DNA of 57,310 nt from positions 1 to 57,310 of the forward strand of contig JAUYKA010000018.1 in assembly GCA_030698495.1 (NCBI GenBank), written 5' to 3'. Position 1 is the stretch's first letter; each line of letters starts with the position of its first letter. The stretch is from a bacterium. GTDB taxonomy: Bacteria; Patescibacteriota; Andersenbacteria; UBA10190. A model generated the notes under the pieces. It did not search any database, was not told the origin of the DNA, and saw only the letters and a list, made by a program, of their open reading frames with translations. A program made the position numbers and the translations under genes. This document shows, one piece after another, positions 40,703 to 48,673 of the stretch.

Positions 40703-41754
40703 ACCGTCACCGTTAATGTTTGCTCACCCCTTACTACCGTCAAGTTAAGCGGCAAACTTGTCAGTTGCGCCACAACGCTTTTCTGCCAATCCAACTGCTG
40801 ATCCCCTATTTTTGTTATTACATCGCCTTTCTTCATCCCGGCTGTTGCTGCCAGGCTATCCAACGTTACGGCATTAACGTGCGCTGTAAAAATCACCGCC
40901 TTGTCCTGACCCGGCCGACTAAAGGCGTAACTTATATCTAGTCCCAAATCAGTCAGTGGATTTAATTCCCGCTGGTTACCCACCACCCTGGCAAAACTTT
41001 CCCGTAAAACACTCACCGGTATTGCTGCACTTCCGGGCGTATCCATCATTACTGCCGCCAGTTTTCCCTCATCGTCCAATATCGGACTGCCGGTCCAGGC
41101 TTCTTTTGGCAACTCACTGCCCGCCAACACTTTTTGCAGTCCCGCTGGGCTGCCCCCGTCTGGCAAAACATAATCGCGTGCCTGAAATTGCCACGCTTTC
41201 GCGGCAAAAGTATTACTATTTCGTGTCAAAGACAACAAGTTTTGTCCGACCGACGGATCGTCTTGACTCATATCCAATGGCACTACCACGTAGTCGGTTA
41301 AGCGGTAATAAGTTAATCCGAATAACTCGTCTTGCCCGGCCAGCGCCAAAGGCAAAGCGCGTCCGGTATTGTCATAGGCTTGTACCTGACTTATCGGCGG
41401 TAACGTCGTTGCCACCAAACCATCACTTGTTACCGCCACCGCGGTACCGGCAATATTCACACCATCGCTCGCGGTGGTACCCAATAGAAAAACCGAACGC
41501 TGGGTCTTGTCCACCATATCCGCTGCCGCCCTATTTGGTGAAATAGTCACTTCTTGCACAGTCGTAAACAACTTATCGTTATCAGAAGACGCCAGGGGCG
41601 GCATTTGCGGCTCAACAATTTTTTGCCCCACCAACCCGCCAATAATACCTACGGCAAAAATCGATACCACCGCAGCCGTCATCCATGTCAGTGAAACTCT
41701 CACTACTTGTGGCTGTTTCTCCTCATTGTTTTGCCGGTCCATACTCATATCCAT
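40693..41754 (-). CDS. HtrA-like pseudoprotease with PDZ domain
   Basis: 353 residues: one membrane helix (about 22-45), a trypsin-like fold (about 75-265) and a PDZ domain (about 270-350, LAATAGMKKGDVITKIGDQQ). The three catalytic positions are altered: VATTLPPIS where TNxHVV is expected, LFGLTYYRL for the Asp strand, and AWTGSPILDDEG for GNSGGPLLN. It is therefore probably inactive as a protease and may act as a sensor or scaffold. It overlaps the upstream membrane gene by 10 nt. Confidence 0.8.
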   Translation of the reverse strand: MDMSMDRQNNEEKQPQVVRVSLTWMTAAVVSIFAVGIIGGLVGQKIVEPQMPPLASSDNDKLFTTVQEVTISPNRAAADMVDKTQRSVFLLGTTASDGVNIAGTAVAVTSDGLVATTLPPISQVQAYDNTGRALPLALAGQDELFGLTYYRLTDYVVVPLDMSQDDPSVGQNLLSLTRNSNTFAAKAWQFQARDYVLPDGGSPAGLQKVLAGSELPKEAWTGSPILDDEGKLAAVMMDTPGSAAIPVSVLRESFARVVGNQRELNPLTDLGLDISYAFSRPGQDKAVIFTAHVNAVTLDSLAATAGMKKGDVITKIGDQQLDWQKSVVAQLTSLPLNLTVVRGEQTLTVTVKQ

Positions 41755-42518
41755 CTGGCCGTCAATAATAAAAGCAAAAGTGCTGCTGTTCCCAGAATAA
41801 CATACTCGGTAATCTCGTGCCGACCGGATTTTCCTTCATAGCCGATTCTGATTAGATGGAACAAAACGTAATAAAACACTACGATCACTCCCGCTTGCAC
41901 CAAAAAATGAATCGGTAGAAACTGCAGTACCCAGGCCAGTTGCGTCAGCACCATCGCCACACCCAGAGACAATAGGACGCCTTTCAACAAGCCGGGGAGT
42001 ACTCGCCGCAAGGCTTGCAGCAGCAACAGAAACGACGCCAGGAAAATAAAAACTAACGTTAACAGCAGCGGTAGAAACAGATGATAACGCAGACCCAGCA
42101 CCACCGCCGTGTTCAAGAAAAACACCAACACCGTGATAATCCAGTTCCAGGTGGGAAAAGCCTGTTTAGCGCCATGGCGCAGCAGTAGAAAAAACACCAC
42201 CGCCGCCAAGACATAATACATATGAATCAGTGGCGTCAATGGTATGAATAACGAAAACCCGGCCAATCCCATCGCTGTCAGCACCGGCAAAACCGTCTGG
42301 GTTAAATTAAACCTACCCCTTTCCTCCCAGCGCACCAGAAAAATACCGTAAGAAATAAGCAGTAATAGCACTACGGCCACCCCCATTATCCATTGCTGAA
42401 ACGACATCATTAATTCCAGCCCCACAAAAAACAGCAGGGATAGCAGTAGATAGTGAGATGTCGCAAACTTCGCCAGCCGTTGTATAAAACCCAGAAAACT
42501 AGTAAATATTTTCTTCAT
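41745..42518 (-). CDS. Multi-pass membrane protein, unknown
   Basis: 257 residues, very hydrophobic with about eight helices, N-terminus basic, few polar loops (RWEERGRFN, RHGAKQAFPTWN). No transporter motif is recognised. Its 3' end overlaps the pseudoprotease start, so the two are coupled. Confidence 0.7.
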   Translation of the reverse strand: MKKIFTSFLGFIQRLAKFATSHYLLLSLLFFVGLELMMSFQQWIMGVAVVLLLLISYGIFLVRWEERGRFNLTQTVLPVLTAMGLAGFSLFIPLTPLIHMYYVLAAVVFFLLLRHGAKQAFPTWNWIITVLVFFLNTAVVLGLRYHLFLPLLLTLVFIFLASFLLLLQALRRVLPGLLKGVLLSLGVAMVLTQLAWVLQFLPIHFLVQAGVIVVFYYVLFHLIRIGYEGKSGRHEITEYVILGTAALLLLLLTARWI

Positions 42519-42540
42519 AATCTACCAGCAAGATAAGCCA

Positions 42541-42582
42541 TAACAGTAAATACAGCAAGGTCAGTAAATACAGTAAATTCAG
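42541..42582. repeat. GTAAATACAG-family repeat (copy 5)
   Basis: ACAGTAAATACAGCAAGG followed by TCAGTAAATACAGTAAATTC, adjoining the long inverted repeat at 42572. Confidence 0.7.
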
Positions 42583-42630
42583 CCCAGCCTTCGCCCGCCA
42601 ATATTTTGCTTCGCAAAAAATAGGCGGGCT
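42572..42630. repeat. 59-bp inverted repeat, left copy
   Basis: Exact reverse complement of 45602-45660. It contains the CCCGCCAATATTTTGC palindromic element (42596-42630). The two copies bracket trxB, grx and the dehydrogenase gene. Confidence 0.9.
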
Positions 42631-42680
42631 TCGGCCTTCAACTCCGAGGCTCAGGCTCGAAGAGCGGGCAAAGCGAAGCT

Positions 42681-42735
42681 AGTAAATTCGGTGATTACAG
42701 AAGCTTTATTTACTGTATTTACTTAATTTACTGTT
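42681..42735. repeat. GTAAATACAG-family repeat (copy 6)
   Basis: TTTATTTACTGTATTTACTT followed by AATTTACTGTTT, running into the trxB stop region. Confidence 0.7.
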
Positions 42736-43657
42736 TTCTAACTAAATAGTCTCCCGCCGACAACGCCGCCGAGCAGCCTTGCCCGGCTGCCACAATAATT
42801 TGTGCGTCTCTGATATTAGTAGCGTCTCCCGCCGCAAAAAACCCGGGAACACTGGTTACGCCGTACCTGTCCGCTTCAATAGCGCCAAAACGGTTTAATT
42901 TTATTAAATCTTTAACCGGCTCTGTATTTGGTATAGCGCCTATAGCCACAAATACCCCCTCAACTTCCAATGATTTCTTCTCGTTTGTTTTTACGTCCTT
43001 GTAATCCAGCTTCTTAACCATAACCTCTCCCCCGAGTTCTTCCACCTGGGCGTTAAAAATAGCCGATATTTTAGGATCGTTAATAAAACTATCAACCAAA
43101 ACCGGATCGGCTGTCAGCTCTTCCAAATTCTGCAATAGATATATCTTTCCGGCTATCTTTTGCAGCATAATAACTGCCTCCGCCGCCGTATTGCCTCCGC
43201 CTACAACCGCCACCGTTTTCCCCTGAAAAAGAGGCGCATCGCAGGTCGCGCAGTAAGTAATGCCTCTGTTTCTGAAACTGTCTTCCCCGGGCACACCCAG
43301 CTGGCGCGGACGGCGTCCCGCCGTATAAATAACTGTTTTCCCTTGATACTCTTTTCCATCTGCTCCCGTGCACACAAAAACATCATCGCGTTTTTCTATC
43401 CGCGCCACCTTCTTTACCTCAACCGCCACCATATCCTCATGCAGTTTCAAATGATCAACCAGTTTCTGTGCCAGCGTGTTGCCATCCGTCACGCCATCTC
43501 CTGGCCAATTTTCAATCTCCCCGGAATTTCTCACCTCTCCGCCCGGCAGCTCGCCGAACAGAAGAACGCTCAACTTCTTGCGCGCCGCGTAGATCGCCGC
43601 CGTCACCCCGGCCGGACCGTATCCGACAATAATAATGTCATAATTTTTTTTAACCAC
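42728..43657 (-). CDS. trxB: Thioredoxin-disulfide reductase
   Basis: An FAD/NADPH flavoprotein that reduces thioredoxin or the adjacent glutaredoxin-like protein. FAD site VGYGPAGVTAAIYAARK, redox pair YCATCDAPLFQ, NADPH site VVGGGNTAAEAVIML and C-terminal FAD motif GFFAAGDATNI. 309 residues, normal. It lies 21 nt after the glutaredoxin gene. Confidence 0.95.
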   Translation of the reverse strand: MVKKNYDIIIVGYGPAGVTAAIYAARKKLSVLLFGELPGGEVRNSGEIENWPGDGVTDGNTLAQKLVDHLKLHEDMVAVEVKKVARIEKRDDVFVCTGADGKEYQGKTVIYTAGRRPRQLGVPGEDSFRNRGITYCATCDAPLFQGKTVAVVGGGNTAAEAVIMLQKIAGKIYLLQNLEELTADPVLVDSFINDPKISAIFNAQVEELGGEVMVKKLDYKDVKTNEKKSLEVEGVFVAIGAIPNTEPVKDLIKLNRFGAIEADRYGVTSVPGFFAAGDATNIRDAQIIVAAGQGCSAALSAGDYLVRKQ

Positions 43658-43678
43658 AACCTTGTTATAAGAAAAATA

Positions 43679-43936
43679 TTACGCCCCGGCGATACCTAAA
43701 GCCTTGGCTAAACGCGCCTGATCAAAACCGATAATCAATTCTTCCTGATCACCATCTTTTATTGCAATCACCGGCACACCCATCTGTCCGGATTTCTCAA
43801 TCATCTCGCGCGCCTTTTCCTGATTAAGACCAACATCTATATCCTCAAACGCTACATTATTAGCCTGAAAAAATTCTTTAGCCGCCTTACAGTAGCCGCA
43901 AGTCTGTGTGCTGTAAATAGTAACTTGTTTTGCCAT
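43679..43936 (-). CDS. Glutaredoxin / NrdH-like redoxin
   Basis: A thioredoxin-fold redox protein with CGYC in YSTQTCGYCKAAKEFFQ and the cis-Pro strand MGVPVIAIKDG. The start is set at the ATG at 43936 (MAKQVTIYS); the track's 43996 adds an unlikely hydrophobic leader. About 85 residues. The neighbour trxB suggests it may be reduced directly by TrxB, as with NrdH. Confidence 0.9.
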   Translation of the reverse strand: MAKQVTIYSTQTCGYCKAAKEFFQANNVAFEDIDVGLNQEKAREMIEKSGQMGVPVIAIKDGDQEELIIGFDQARLAKALGIAGA

Positions 43937-44064
43937 AGCAATTTTATTACAAATAATAAAACAACCAATAAGTTGTATCAATACACTATACAACACACCT
44001 CCTGTTATCGCCAGCCTATTTAACGGGCACGGTCAATTAGAGATAAACGATAAATTTTAAATTC

Positions 44065-44147
44065 TTAATTTTTAATCAATTAACTAATGTTTTAATAACC
44101 TAAACAAATTAGAACATTCAATAATTAAAGAATTGATTAAAAATTAA
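44065..44147. repeat. AT-rich 17-bp inverted repeat
   Basis: TTAATTTTTAATCAATT and its exact complement AATTGATTAAAAATTAA, 49 nt apart, upstream of the dehydrogenase gene. GAATTGATTAAAAATTA recurs at about 52364. Confidence 0.75.
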
Positions 44148-44182
44148 AAATTGGAAATTAAAAATTATCTTTTGTCTATTCC

Positions 44183-44211
44183 TTGCATCAAGCAGGTTAA
44201 AGAGCTATTTT
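44183..44211 (+). promoter_or_regulatory. Putative promoter giving a leaderless dehydrogenase mRNA
   Basis: TTGCAT (44183-44188), a 17-nt spacer and TATTTT (44206-44211), ending 6 nt before the ATG at 44218. Confidence 0.5.
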
Positions 44212-44217
44212 TTATCC

Positions 44218-45552
44218 ATGTCCATGACTAAGCAAAAAACCAAAACCGTAGCTGTTGTCGGCCTGGGCTATGTCGGCCTGCCGGTGGCCATACTGGCCGC
44301 GGCCAAAGGCTGGCGTGTCATCGGTCTCGATAAAGATGCTAACAAAGTAGCCGCCATCAACGCTGGCCGCTCTCCTCTGAATGATGCCCAACTCAACAAA
44401 CAACTGAAAAAAGTAACCATCGAAGCCACTACTGATCCTGTCGCTATCAAACAAGCCAGTCATATAATAGTTGCCGTACCCACTCCGGTCAGCGATGGCA
44501 ACCTGCCCGATCTTACCCCCCTAAAATCAGCCGTTGAGTCTCTATGCCCTCATTTGCAGCCCGGCCAGTCTTTAATTATCGAATCAACCATTAACCCCGG
44601 CGTGACGGACGAAATCATAGTTCCCATACTTAGGAAACAACCCGGCCTAGTTTTGGATGTTGACGGTTACAGTCGCACGGCGGTCTGTTTAGCGCATTGC
44701 CCGGAACGTATTAATCCGGGCGACTCCCAATGGACTGTGCGCAATATCCCGCGCGTTATCGGCGGGTACTCGAACCCCGGCGTGACTAAAGCAAAATCTT
44801 TCTATGATAGCATCGTCGAGGCCCCTATCAAACGCATGAATTCCATCCAAGAAGCTGAAGCCGTCAAAATATTGGAGAATACTTTTCGTGACATTAATAT
44901 CGCTTTCATTAATGAAATGGCCAAATCTTTTGCCAAACTTAACATTGATATCTTAAACGTCATTGCCGGCGCGGCTACCAAGCCGTTTGCTTTTCTCCCT
45001 CACTATCCCGGCAACGGCGTCGGCGGCCACTGCATTAGTGTCGACCCCTACTACATGATTGAACGCGGCCGTAAAGCCGGTTTCGACCATGAATTTCTAA
45101 AGCTGGCACGGCGCATCAATGACAGCATGCCTGCGTACACCGTTGAATTATTATTAACCGGTTGGGAAAAACTGTCCGTTAAATCTTCGGCGCAAAAAGT
45201 AGCCTTACTGGGCCTGGCCTATAAAAAGAACATCGACGATTTGCGGGAAAGCCCAGCGCTGGAAATTAAGCGCCTACTGGAAAACAAAAAAATTTCCATA
45301 AATATCTACGATCCCTATGCCGCCAAACAATCAACTGTGAACAGTCTTGACCAAGCGCTGGTCGGAGCCAGTGCCGTTATGCTGGCCTGCGACCACGACG
45401 AATTTACTAAAAAATTAACGCCCGATTATCTCAAATCTTCCGGTATCCAACTGGTTATCGACGGAAAAAACGCGCTTGATGGCGATGGTATCGCCGCTGC
45501 CGGCATCTATTACTACGGCATCGGTCGTAAACGTTTACCAGCTATACAGTAA
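44218..45552 (+). CDS. Nucleotide-sugar dehydrogenase (WecC/WbpA/Ugd family)
   Basis: NAD-dependent oxidation of a UDP-sugar to the uronic acid for surface polysaccharide. Rossmann motif VVGLGYVGLPVAILAA; catalytic Cys in GNGVGGHCISVDPYY; C-terminal domain KVALLGLAYKKNIDDLRESPAL. 444 residues. The sequence favours the UDP-N-acetylhexosamine type, but the substrate is not certain. Confidence 0.92.
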   Translation: MSMTKQKTKTVAVVGLGYVGLPVAILAAAKGWRVIGLDKDANKVAAINAGRSPLNDAQLNKQLKKVTIEATTDPVAIKQASHIIVAVPTPVSDGNLPDLTPLKSAVESLCPHLQPGQSLIIESTINPGVTDEIIVPILRKQPGLVLDVDGYSRTAVCLAHCPERINPGDSQWTVRNIPRVIGGYSNPGVTKAKSFYDSIVEAPIKRMNSIQEAEAVKILENTFRDINIAFINEMAKSFAKLNIDILNVIAGAATKPFAFLPHYPGNGVGGHCISVDPYYMIERGRKAGFDHEFLKLARRINDSMPAYTVELLLTGWEKLSVKSSAQKVALLGLAYKKNIDDLRESPALEIKRLLENKKISINIYDPYAAKQSTVNSLDQALVGASAVMLACDHDEFTKKLTPDYLKSSGIQLVIDGKNALDGDGIAAAGIYYYGIGRKRLPAIQ

Positions 45553-45592
45553 ATTCAGTAACTACAGCTGCTTTATTTACTAATCTCGCTTT
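45545..45592. repeat. GTAAATACAG-family repeat (copy 7)
   Basis: TACAGTAAATTCAGTAACTACAG followed by TTTATTTACTAATCTCGCT, directly after the dehydrogenase stop. Confidence 0.6.
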
Positions 45593-45601
45593 GCCCGCCA
45601 T

Positions 45602-45660
45602 AGCCCGCCTATTTTTTGCGAAGCAAAATATTGGCGGGCGAAGGCTGGGCTGAATTTACT
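45602..45660. repeat. 59-bp inverted repeat, right copy
   Basis: Exact reverse complement of 42572-42630, containing CCCGCCTATTTTTTGCGAAG. It is followed by ATATTTACTT of the GTAAATACAG family. Confidence 0.9.
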
Positions 45661-45664
45661 ATAT

Positions 45665-46093
45665 TTACTTAATATTCTGGTCTTCCTCAATAATAGAGGC
45701 TGTATTCTCTGGTGATGTGGCTTCAGGTTCTTCTGTTGACGTTTCTTGTGCTTCCTGACTCATTAATTCCCGAGAGGCTGCTGCAATGTCTTGAACAGCG
45801 CTTTTAAACTCATTTACCGGTGATTGCGCCGTCGCCGGTGTACCAGTATTCTGTCGCCACTCACTTCTCTGCTTCTGATAATTACGATACCCCCCCCAAA
45901 TCAAACCGGCCAAAAACACCGGGAACCACACTAACGTCAAAAACTGCGATAATACCGATAATAAAAACAGCAGCAAACCGGCCACTACGCCGTAAGCCAG
46001 CGCCCAATACATCACCGGATAAATATTAGGCTTAAACTCTTGCCCGGTGCTTTGGTTATTCATCCCTCCCCCAACTGATTGTTCTGGTTCCAT
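45665..46093 (-). CDS. Hypothetical two-helix membrane protein
   Basis: 142 residues. A polar N-terminus with a Met at residue 11 (MNNQSTGQ) as an alternative start, two membrane helices (about 30-48 and 52-70), then an Arg/Gln-rich and acidic, disordered C-terminus (TSTEEPEATSPENT). No family recognised. It follows dacA after 21 nt. Confidence 0.6.
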   Translation of the reverse strand: MEPEQSVGGGMNNQSTGQEFKPNIYPVMYWALAYGVVAGLLLFLLSVLSQFLTLVWFPVFLAGLIWGGYRNYQKQRSEWRQNTGTPATAQSPVNEFKSAVQDIAAASRELMSQEAQETSTEEPEATSPENTASIIEEDQNIK

Positions 46094-46114
46094 ACGCCAA
46101 TTATACTCCGCTCC

Positions 46115-47014
46115 CTACGGCGCCGGCAAATTAATTAAACTGGCAATATCATTAAAATGTTGCTGCTCGCTGGGGCTGTCTAATACCACGGCTATCCTAT
46201 CGGCCTGTTCTCCGGATCCGCGCACGACCAGACAATAAGCCGCTTCGTACAAATATCCTGTCTTACTGCCCAAAAAAGTATAATTTTGTTCAGAAATAAG
46301 TTTGTTAGTATTTTTTATCATGTGTTCCCTGCCGGATCCACCAAGCACAAAGGTATAGTTTTGCTGGCTGGTTGCCTGGGTGATTTCGGGATAATTTTTA
46401 AAAGCGTAAGCCGCCATCTTCGCCACCTCATAAGCCGTGGAAACATTATCCGGATCCAGCCCTGTTACGTCCGTAAATTTAGTTTGCTCCAAATCCAGCG
46501 CTATCGCCTTGCGATTCATTTCCCTGATAAACTCTTCTTCGTCCACGCCCAACTCTCTCACGAATGCCGCCATAGTATTATTAGCCGACCCCAGAAGAGA
46601 CACATTAAACAAATCTTTCATCGTCGCCGTTTCCCCGGGCTGCATCATCAAAGTTCCCCCCTGCAAATATTCTTCCGGTAGAATAGTGGTTGTTTTATCC
46701 CAATCAATGCCGTGATCAAGCGCCACCATCGCCGTCATTAATTTGGTGATACTGGCAATCGGCCGACGCTCAAAAGCGTTTTGTTCGAATAAAATCTTTT
46801 CTTGATTCATATCCCATAGTACCGCGTTGCGCCCGCTGATTTTAACCGGTTCATCTTTTTGTTCAATACCGCCCACGCCAAAAGCCACGGAAATTCCTTT
46901 CACTTGCGCCGGATTATTTATAATCAATTGCCTCACCGCCAAAACCGTGGCCGCACCCAAGGCCACGGCCAATATTGCCAAAACTATTGTACTGCGGTGA
47001 AATCTTATTGACAT
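46115..47014 (-). CDS. dacA: D-alanyl-D-alanine carboxypeptidase
   Basis: A penicillin-binding protein of family S11 trimming peptidoglycan stem peptides. All three active-site motifs are visible: SITKLMTA (SxxK), GSANNTM (SxN) and GSKTGYLY (KTG). An N-terminal helix (about 10-30) secretes or anchors it. 299 residues; the C-terminal beta domain of larger PBP5 proteins is absent. Confidence 0.94.
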   Translation of the reverse strand: MSIRFHRSTIVLAILAVALGAATVLAVRQLIINNPAQVKGISVAFGVGGIEQKDEPVKISGRNAVLWDMNQEKILFEQNAFERRPIASITKLMTAMVALDHGIDWDKTTTILPEEYLQGGTLMMQPGETATMKDLFNVSLLGSANNTMAAFVRELGVDEEEFIREMNRKAIALDLEQTKFTDVTGLDPDNVSTAYEVAKMAAYAFKNYPEITQATSQQNYTFVLGGSGREHMIKNTNKLISEQNYTFLGSKTGYLYEAAYCLVVRGSGEQADRIAVVLDSPSEQQHFNDIASLINLPAP

Positions 47015-47038
47015 TACTCTTTCCTATTCAGGTACACT
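47008..47038 (+). promoter_or_regulatory. Putative tsaC promoter
   Basis: TTGACA (47008-47013), a 19-nt spacer and TACACT (47033-47038), ending 7 nt before the ATG at 47046. The spacer is longer than ideal. Confidence 0.4.
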
Positions 47039-47045
47039 ATAAACA

Positions 47046-47651
47046 ATGTACACGCAAATCACCAAAAATGAAGGCATCGCCGCGACCATAATAGGCGAGG
47101 GACGCATAGCCGCCTTCCCAACCGGCACCTCGTACGGCTTGGCCGCCGACGCACTGCAAGGCTTTGCTCTGCAGCGGCTGCGCCAACTGAAAAACCGCCC
47201 GACCGCCAAGACATTTACCATTATGCTTACTGTCAGTCTCTGGGACAAATATCTGCTGCTTACCAATGACGAGCGCAAACTATTAAATCAATATAAAGAC
47301 CAACCGCTCACGCTGCTGGTGAAACCAAAACCGTCCCTGGAACACCTGGCTAAAAACGGTTTCGTGGGATTGCGCGTTATTGACCATCCGCTCATGAAAG
47401 CGCTTGCTGAAGCTGCCCGAGTACCATTGACCGCCACCAGCGCCAACCAAGCCGACCAAAAACCTTGCCACAGTGTTGACTGCATTGTTAAAACATTTCC
47501 CGGCCGCATCGACGAAACCACTTACGATCTTTCGCTCGGCTGTATTTTAGACGGTGGCACACTGTCGGAAAATCCGTCCACCACAATTGCCAAACTGGAA
47601 AAAGATAAAATAAAAATCGTCCGCCAAGGCGCACTAATATTTCCATTATAA
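47046..47651 (+). CDS. tsaC: Threonylcarbamoyl-AMP synthase (Sua5/YrdC family)
   Basis: Makes threonylcarbamoyl-AMP for the t6A37 modification of ANN-decoding tRNAs. YrdC motifs: GRIAAFPTGTSYGLAADA, LKNRPTAKTFTIML, GLRVIDHPLMKALAEAARVPLTATSAN and the C-terminal PSTTIAKLEKDKIKIVRQGAL. 201 residues, without the Sua5 extra domain. A long palindrome begins directly after the stop codon. Confidence 0.93.
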   Translation: MYTQITKNEGIAATIIGEGRIAAFPTGTSYGLAADALQGFALQRLRQLKNRPTAKTFTIMLTVSLWDKYLLLTNDERKLLNQYKDQPLTLLVKPKPSLEHLAKNGFVGLRVIDHPLMKALAEAARVPLTATSANQADQKPCHSVDCIVKTFPGRIDETTYDLSLGCILDGGTLSENPSTTIAKLEKDKIKIVRQGALIFPL

Positions 47652-47683
47652 AATGTTACGACATAACGTTATATCGTAACATT
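47652..47683. repeat. 32-bp near-perfect palindrome after tsaC
   Basis: AATGTTACGA and TCGTAACATT enclose ATAACGTTAT, which is itself palindromic; only one position pair mismatches. A T-run follows 14 nt later, so it may aid termination. It is related to 33281-33299. Confidence 0.8.
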
Positions 47684-47704
47684 CCGAACCGATTTTTTTG
47701 TTAT

Positions 47705-47739
47705 AGAAAAGACCATCCGCTCTCGGCTGCGAATGGTCT
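47705..47739 (-). terminator. Intrinsic terminator of the 47760 gene
   Basis: On the minus strand AGACCATTCGC pairs with GCGGATGGTCT (one G-U), followed by TTTTC. Confidence 0.75.
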
Positions 47740-47759
47740 CATGTTTCCAACTAGGCGGA

Positions 47760-48026
47760 TTATCGCTCTTGAGCCATCCTTTTGACTCTCGCTGCGATTA
47801 AAGGGTAACGATCTTCAAATGTCTGATCACCTTCCGTATCAGGCCAGTTGAAAAAGAGCTCCCGATGGAAATTGGTCGGGTCACTAGTTTGCCACTGCTG
47901 CAACCAGTAATTCTGGTTGTCTTCGTCAAGTTCCCTCCAAATCTCGGCAAACTCTCCTGGCGACAGGTCGGCTCCGGGGCAGCTCTTGTAAACGTTGTAC
48001 GCAAGATTCAGCTCAAGATCGCACAT
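47760..48026 (-). CDS. Small acidic protein, unknown
   Basis: 88 residues, Trp-rich and acidic (FAEIWRELDEDNQNYWLQQWQ), no membrane segment. AAGGAG lies 8 nt before the ATG, and its own terminator follows. The leader shares AAGTTCTTTTC with that of the 35785 gene. No family recognised. Confidence 0.7.
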   Translation of the reverse strand: MCDLELNLAYNVYKSCPGADLSPGEFAEIWRELDEDNQNYWLQQWQTSDPTNFHRELFFNWPDTEGDQTFEDRYPLIAARVKRMAQER

Positions 48027-48106
48027 TGTTCCGCTCCTTGTTCTAAGAAAAGAACTTCAAGAAAAGGCCCTCACACTGTGAGCACATTATCCTAAAAATT
48101 ATTTTT

Positions 48107-48667
48107 TTACAAACCCAGCTTGCCGCTTATTCCCTGCATTGCTCGCAGCACATTACCAATGTGCTCTTCCAGGCTTAATTCCAGCTCTTCGGCCCCCGTT
48201 TTTATATCTTCCCTGTTTACTCCTGCCGCGAACGCCGACTGTTTCATTTTTTTTACCACCGCCGGGACATCAACATCCGCCAGCTTCTTAGACGGTCGCA
48301 CTAAAGCCACTGCCACAATCAATCCCGTTAACTCGTCCACAGCAAAAATAGTCTTCTCCAACAAAGACTCTCTCGTTGTGCCCGTATGCGGCGCATGTGC
48401 CATGATCGCTCGCTTTAGTTCTTCACTATAACCTTCGCCAGTCAATATCTCCTGCCCTCTATAGGGATGATCTTCCAGCGACGGATATTTCTCGTAATCG
48501 AAATCATGCAACAACCCCACTATCCCCCATTTTTCTTCATCTTCAGCAAACTTACGTGCATAATATTTCATCGCCGCCTCTACGGCCAGTGCGTGCTTTA
48601 TTAAATTTTTATTTTTCGTATAGCTCCCCAGTAGCGACCAGGCGTCGCTTCTTGTTTTATCAGGCAT
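48107..48667 (-). CDS. HD-domain phosphohydrolase
   Basis: 186 residues with the HD metal-binding pattern: His in NLIKHALAVE, GLLHDFDYEKYP (HD) and a distal Asp in FAVDELTGLIVA. Such proteins hydrolyse nucleotides or phosphate esters; the substrate is not determined. It is 6 nt downstream of the 48674 gene stop. Confidence 0.85.
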   Translation of the reverse strand: MPDKTRSDAWSLLGSYTKNKNLIKHALAVEAAMKYYARKFAEDEEKWGIVGLLHDFDYEKYPSLEDHPYRGQEILTGEGYSEELKRAIMAHAPHTGTTRESLLEKTIFAVDELTGLIVAVALVRPSKKLADVDVPAVVKKMKQSAFAAGVNREDIKTGAEELELSLEEHIGNVLRAMQGISGKLGL

Positions 48668-48673
48668 ATCTTA

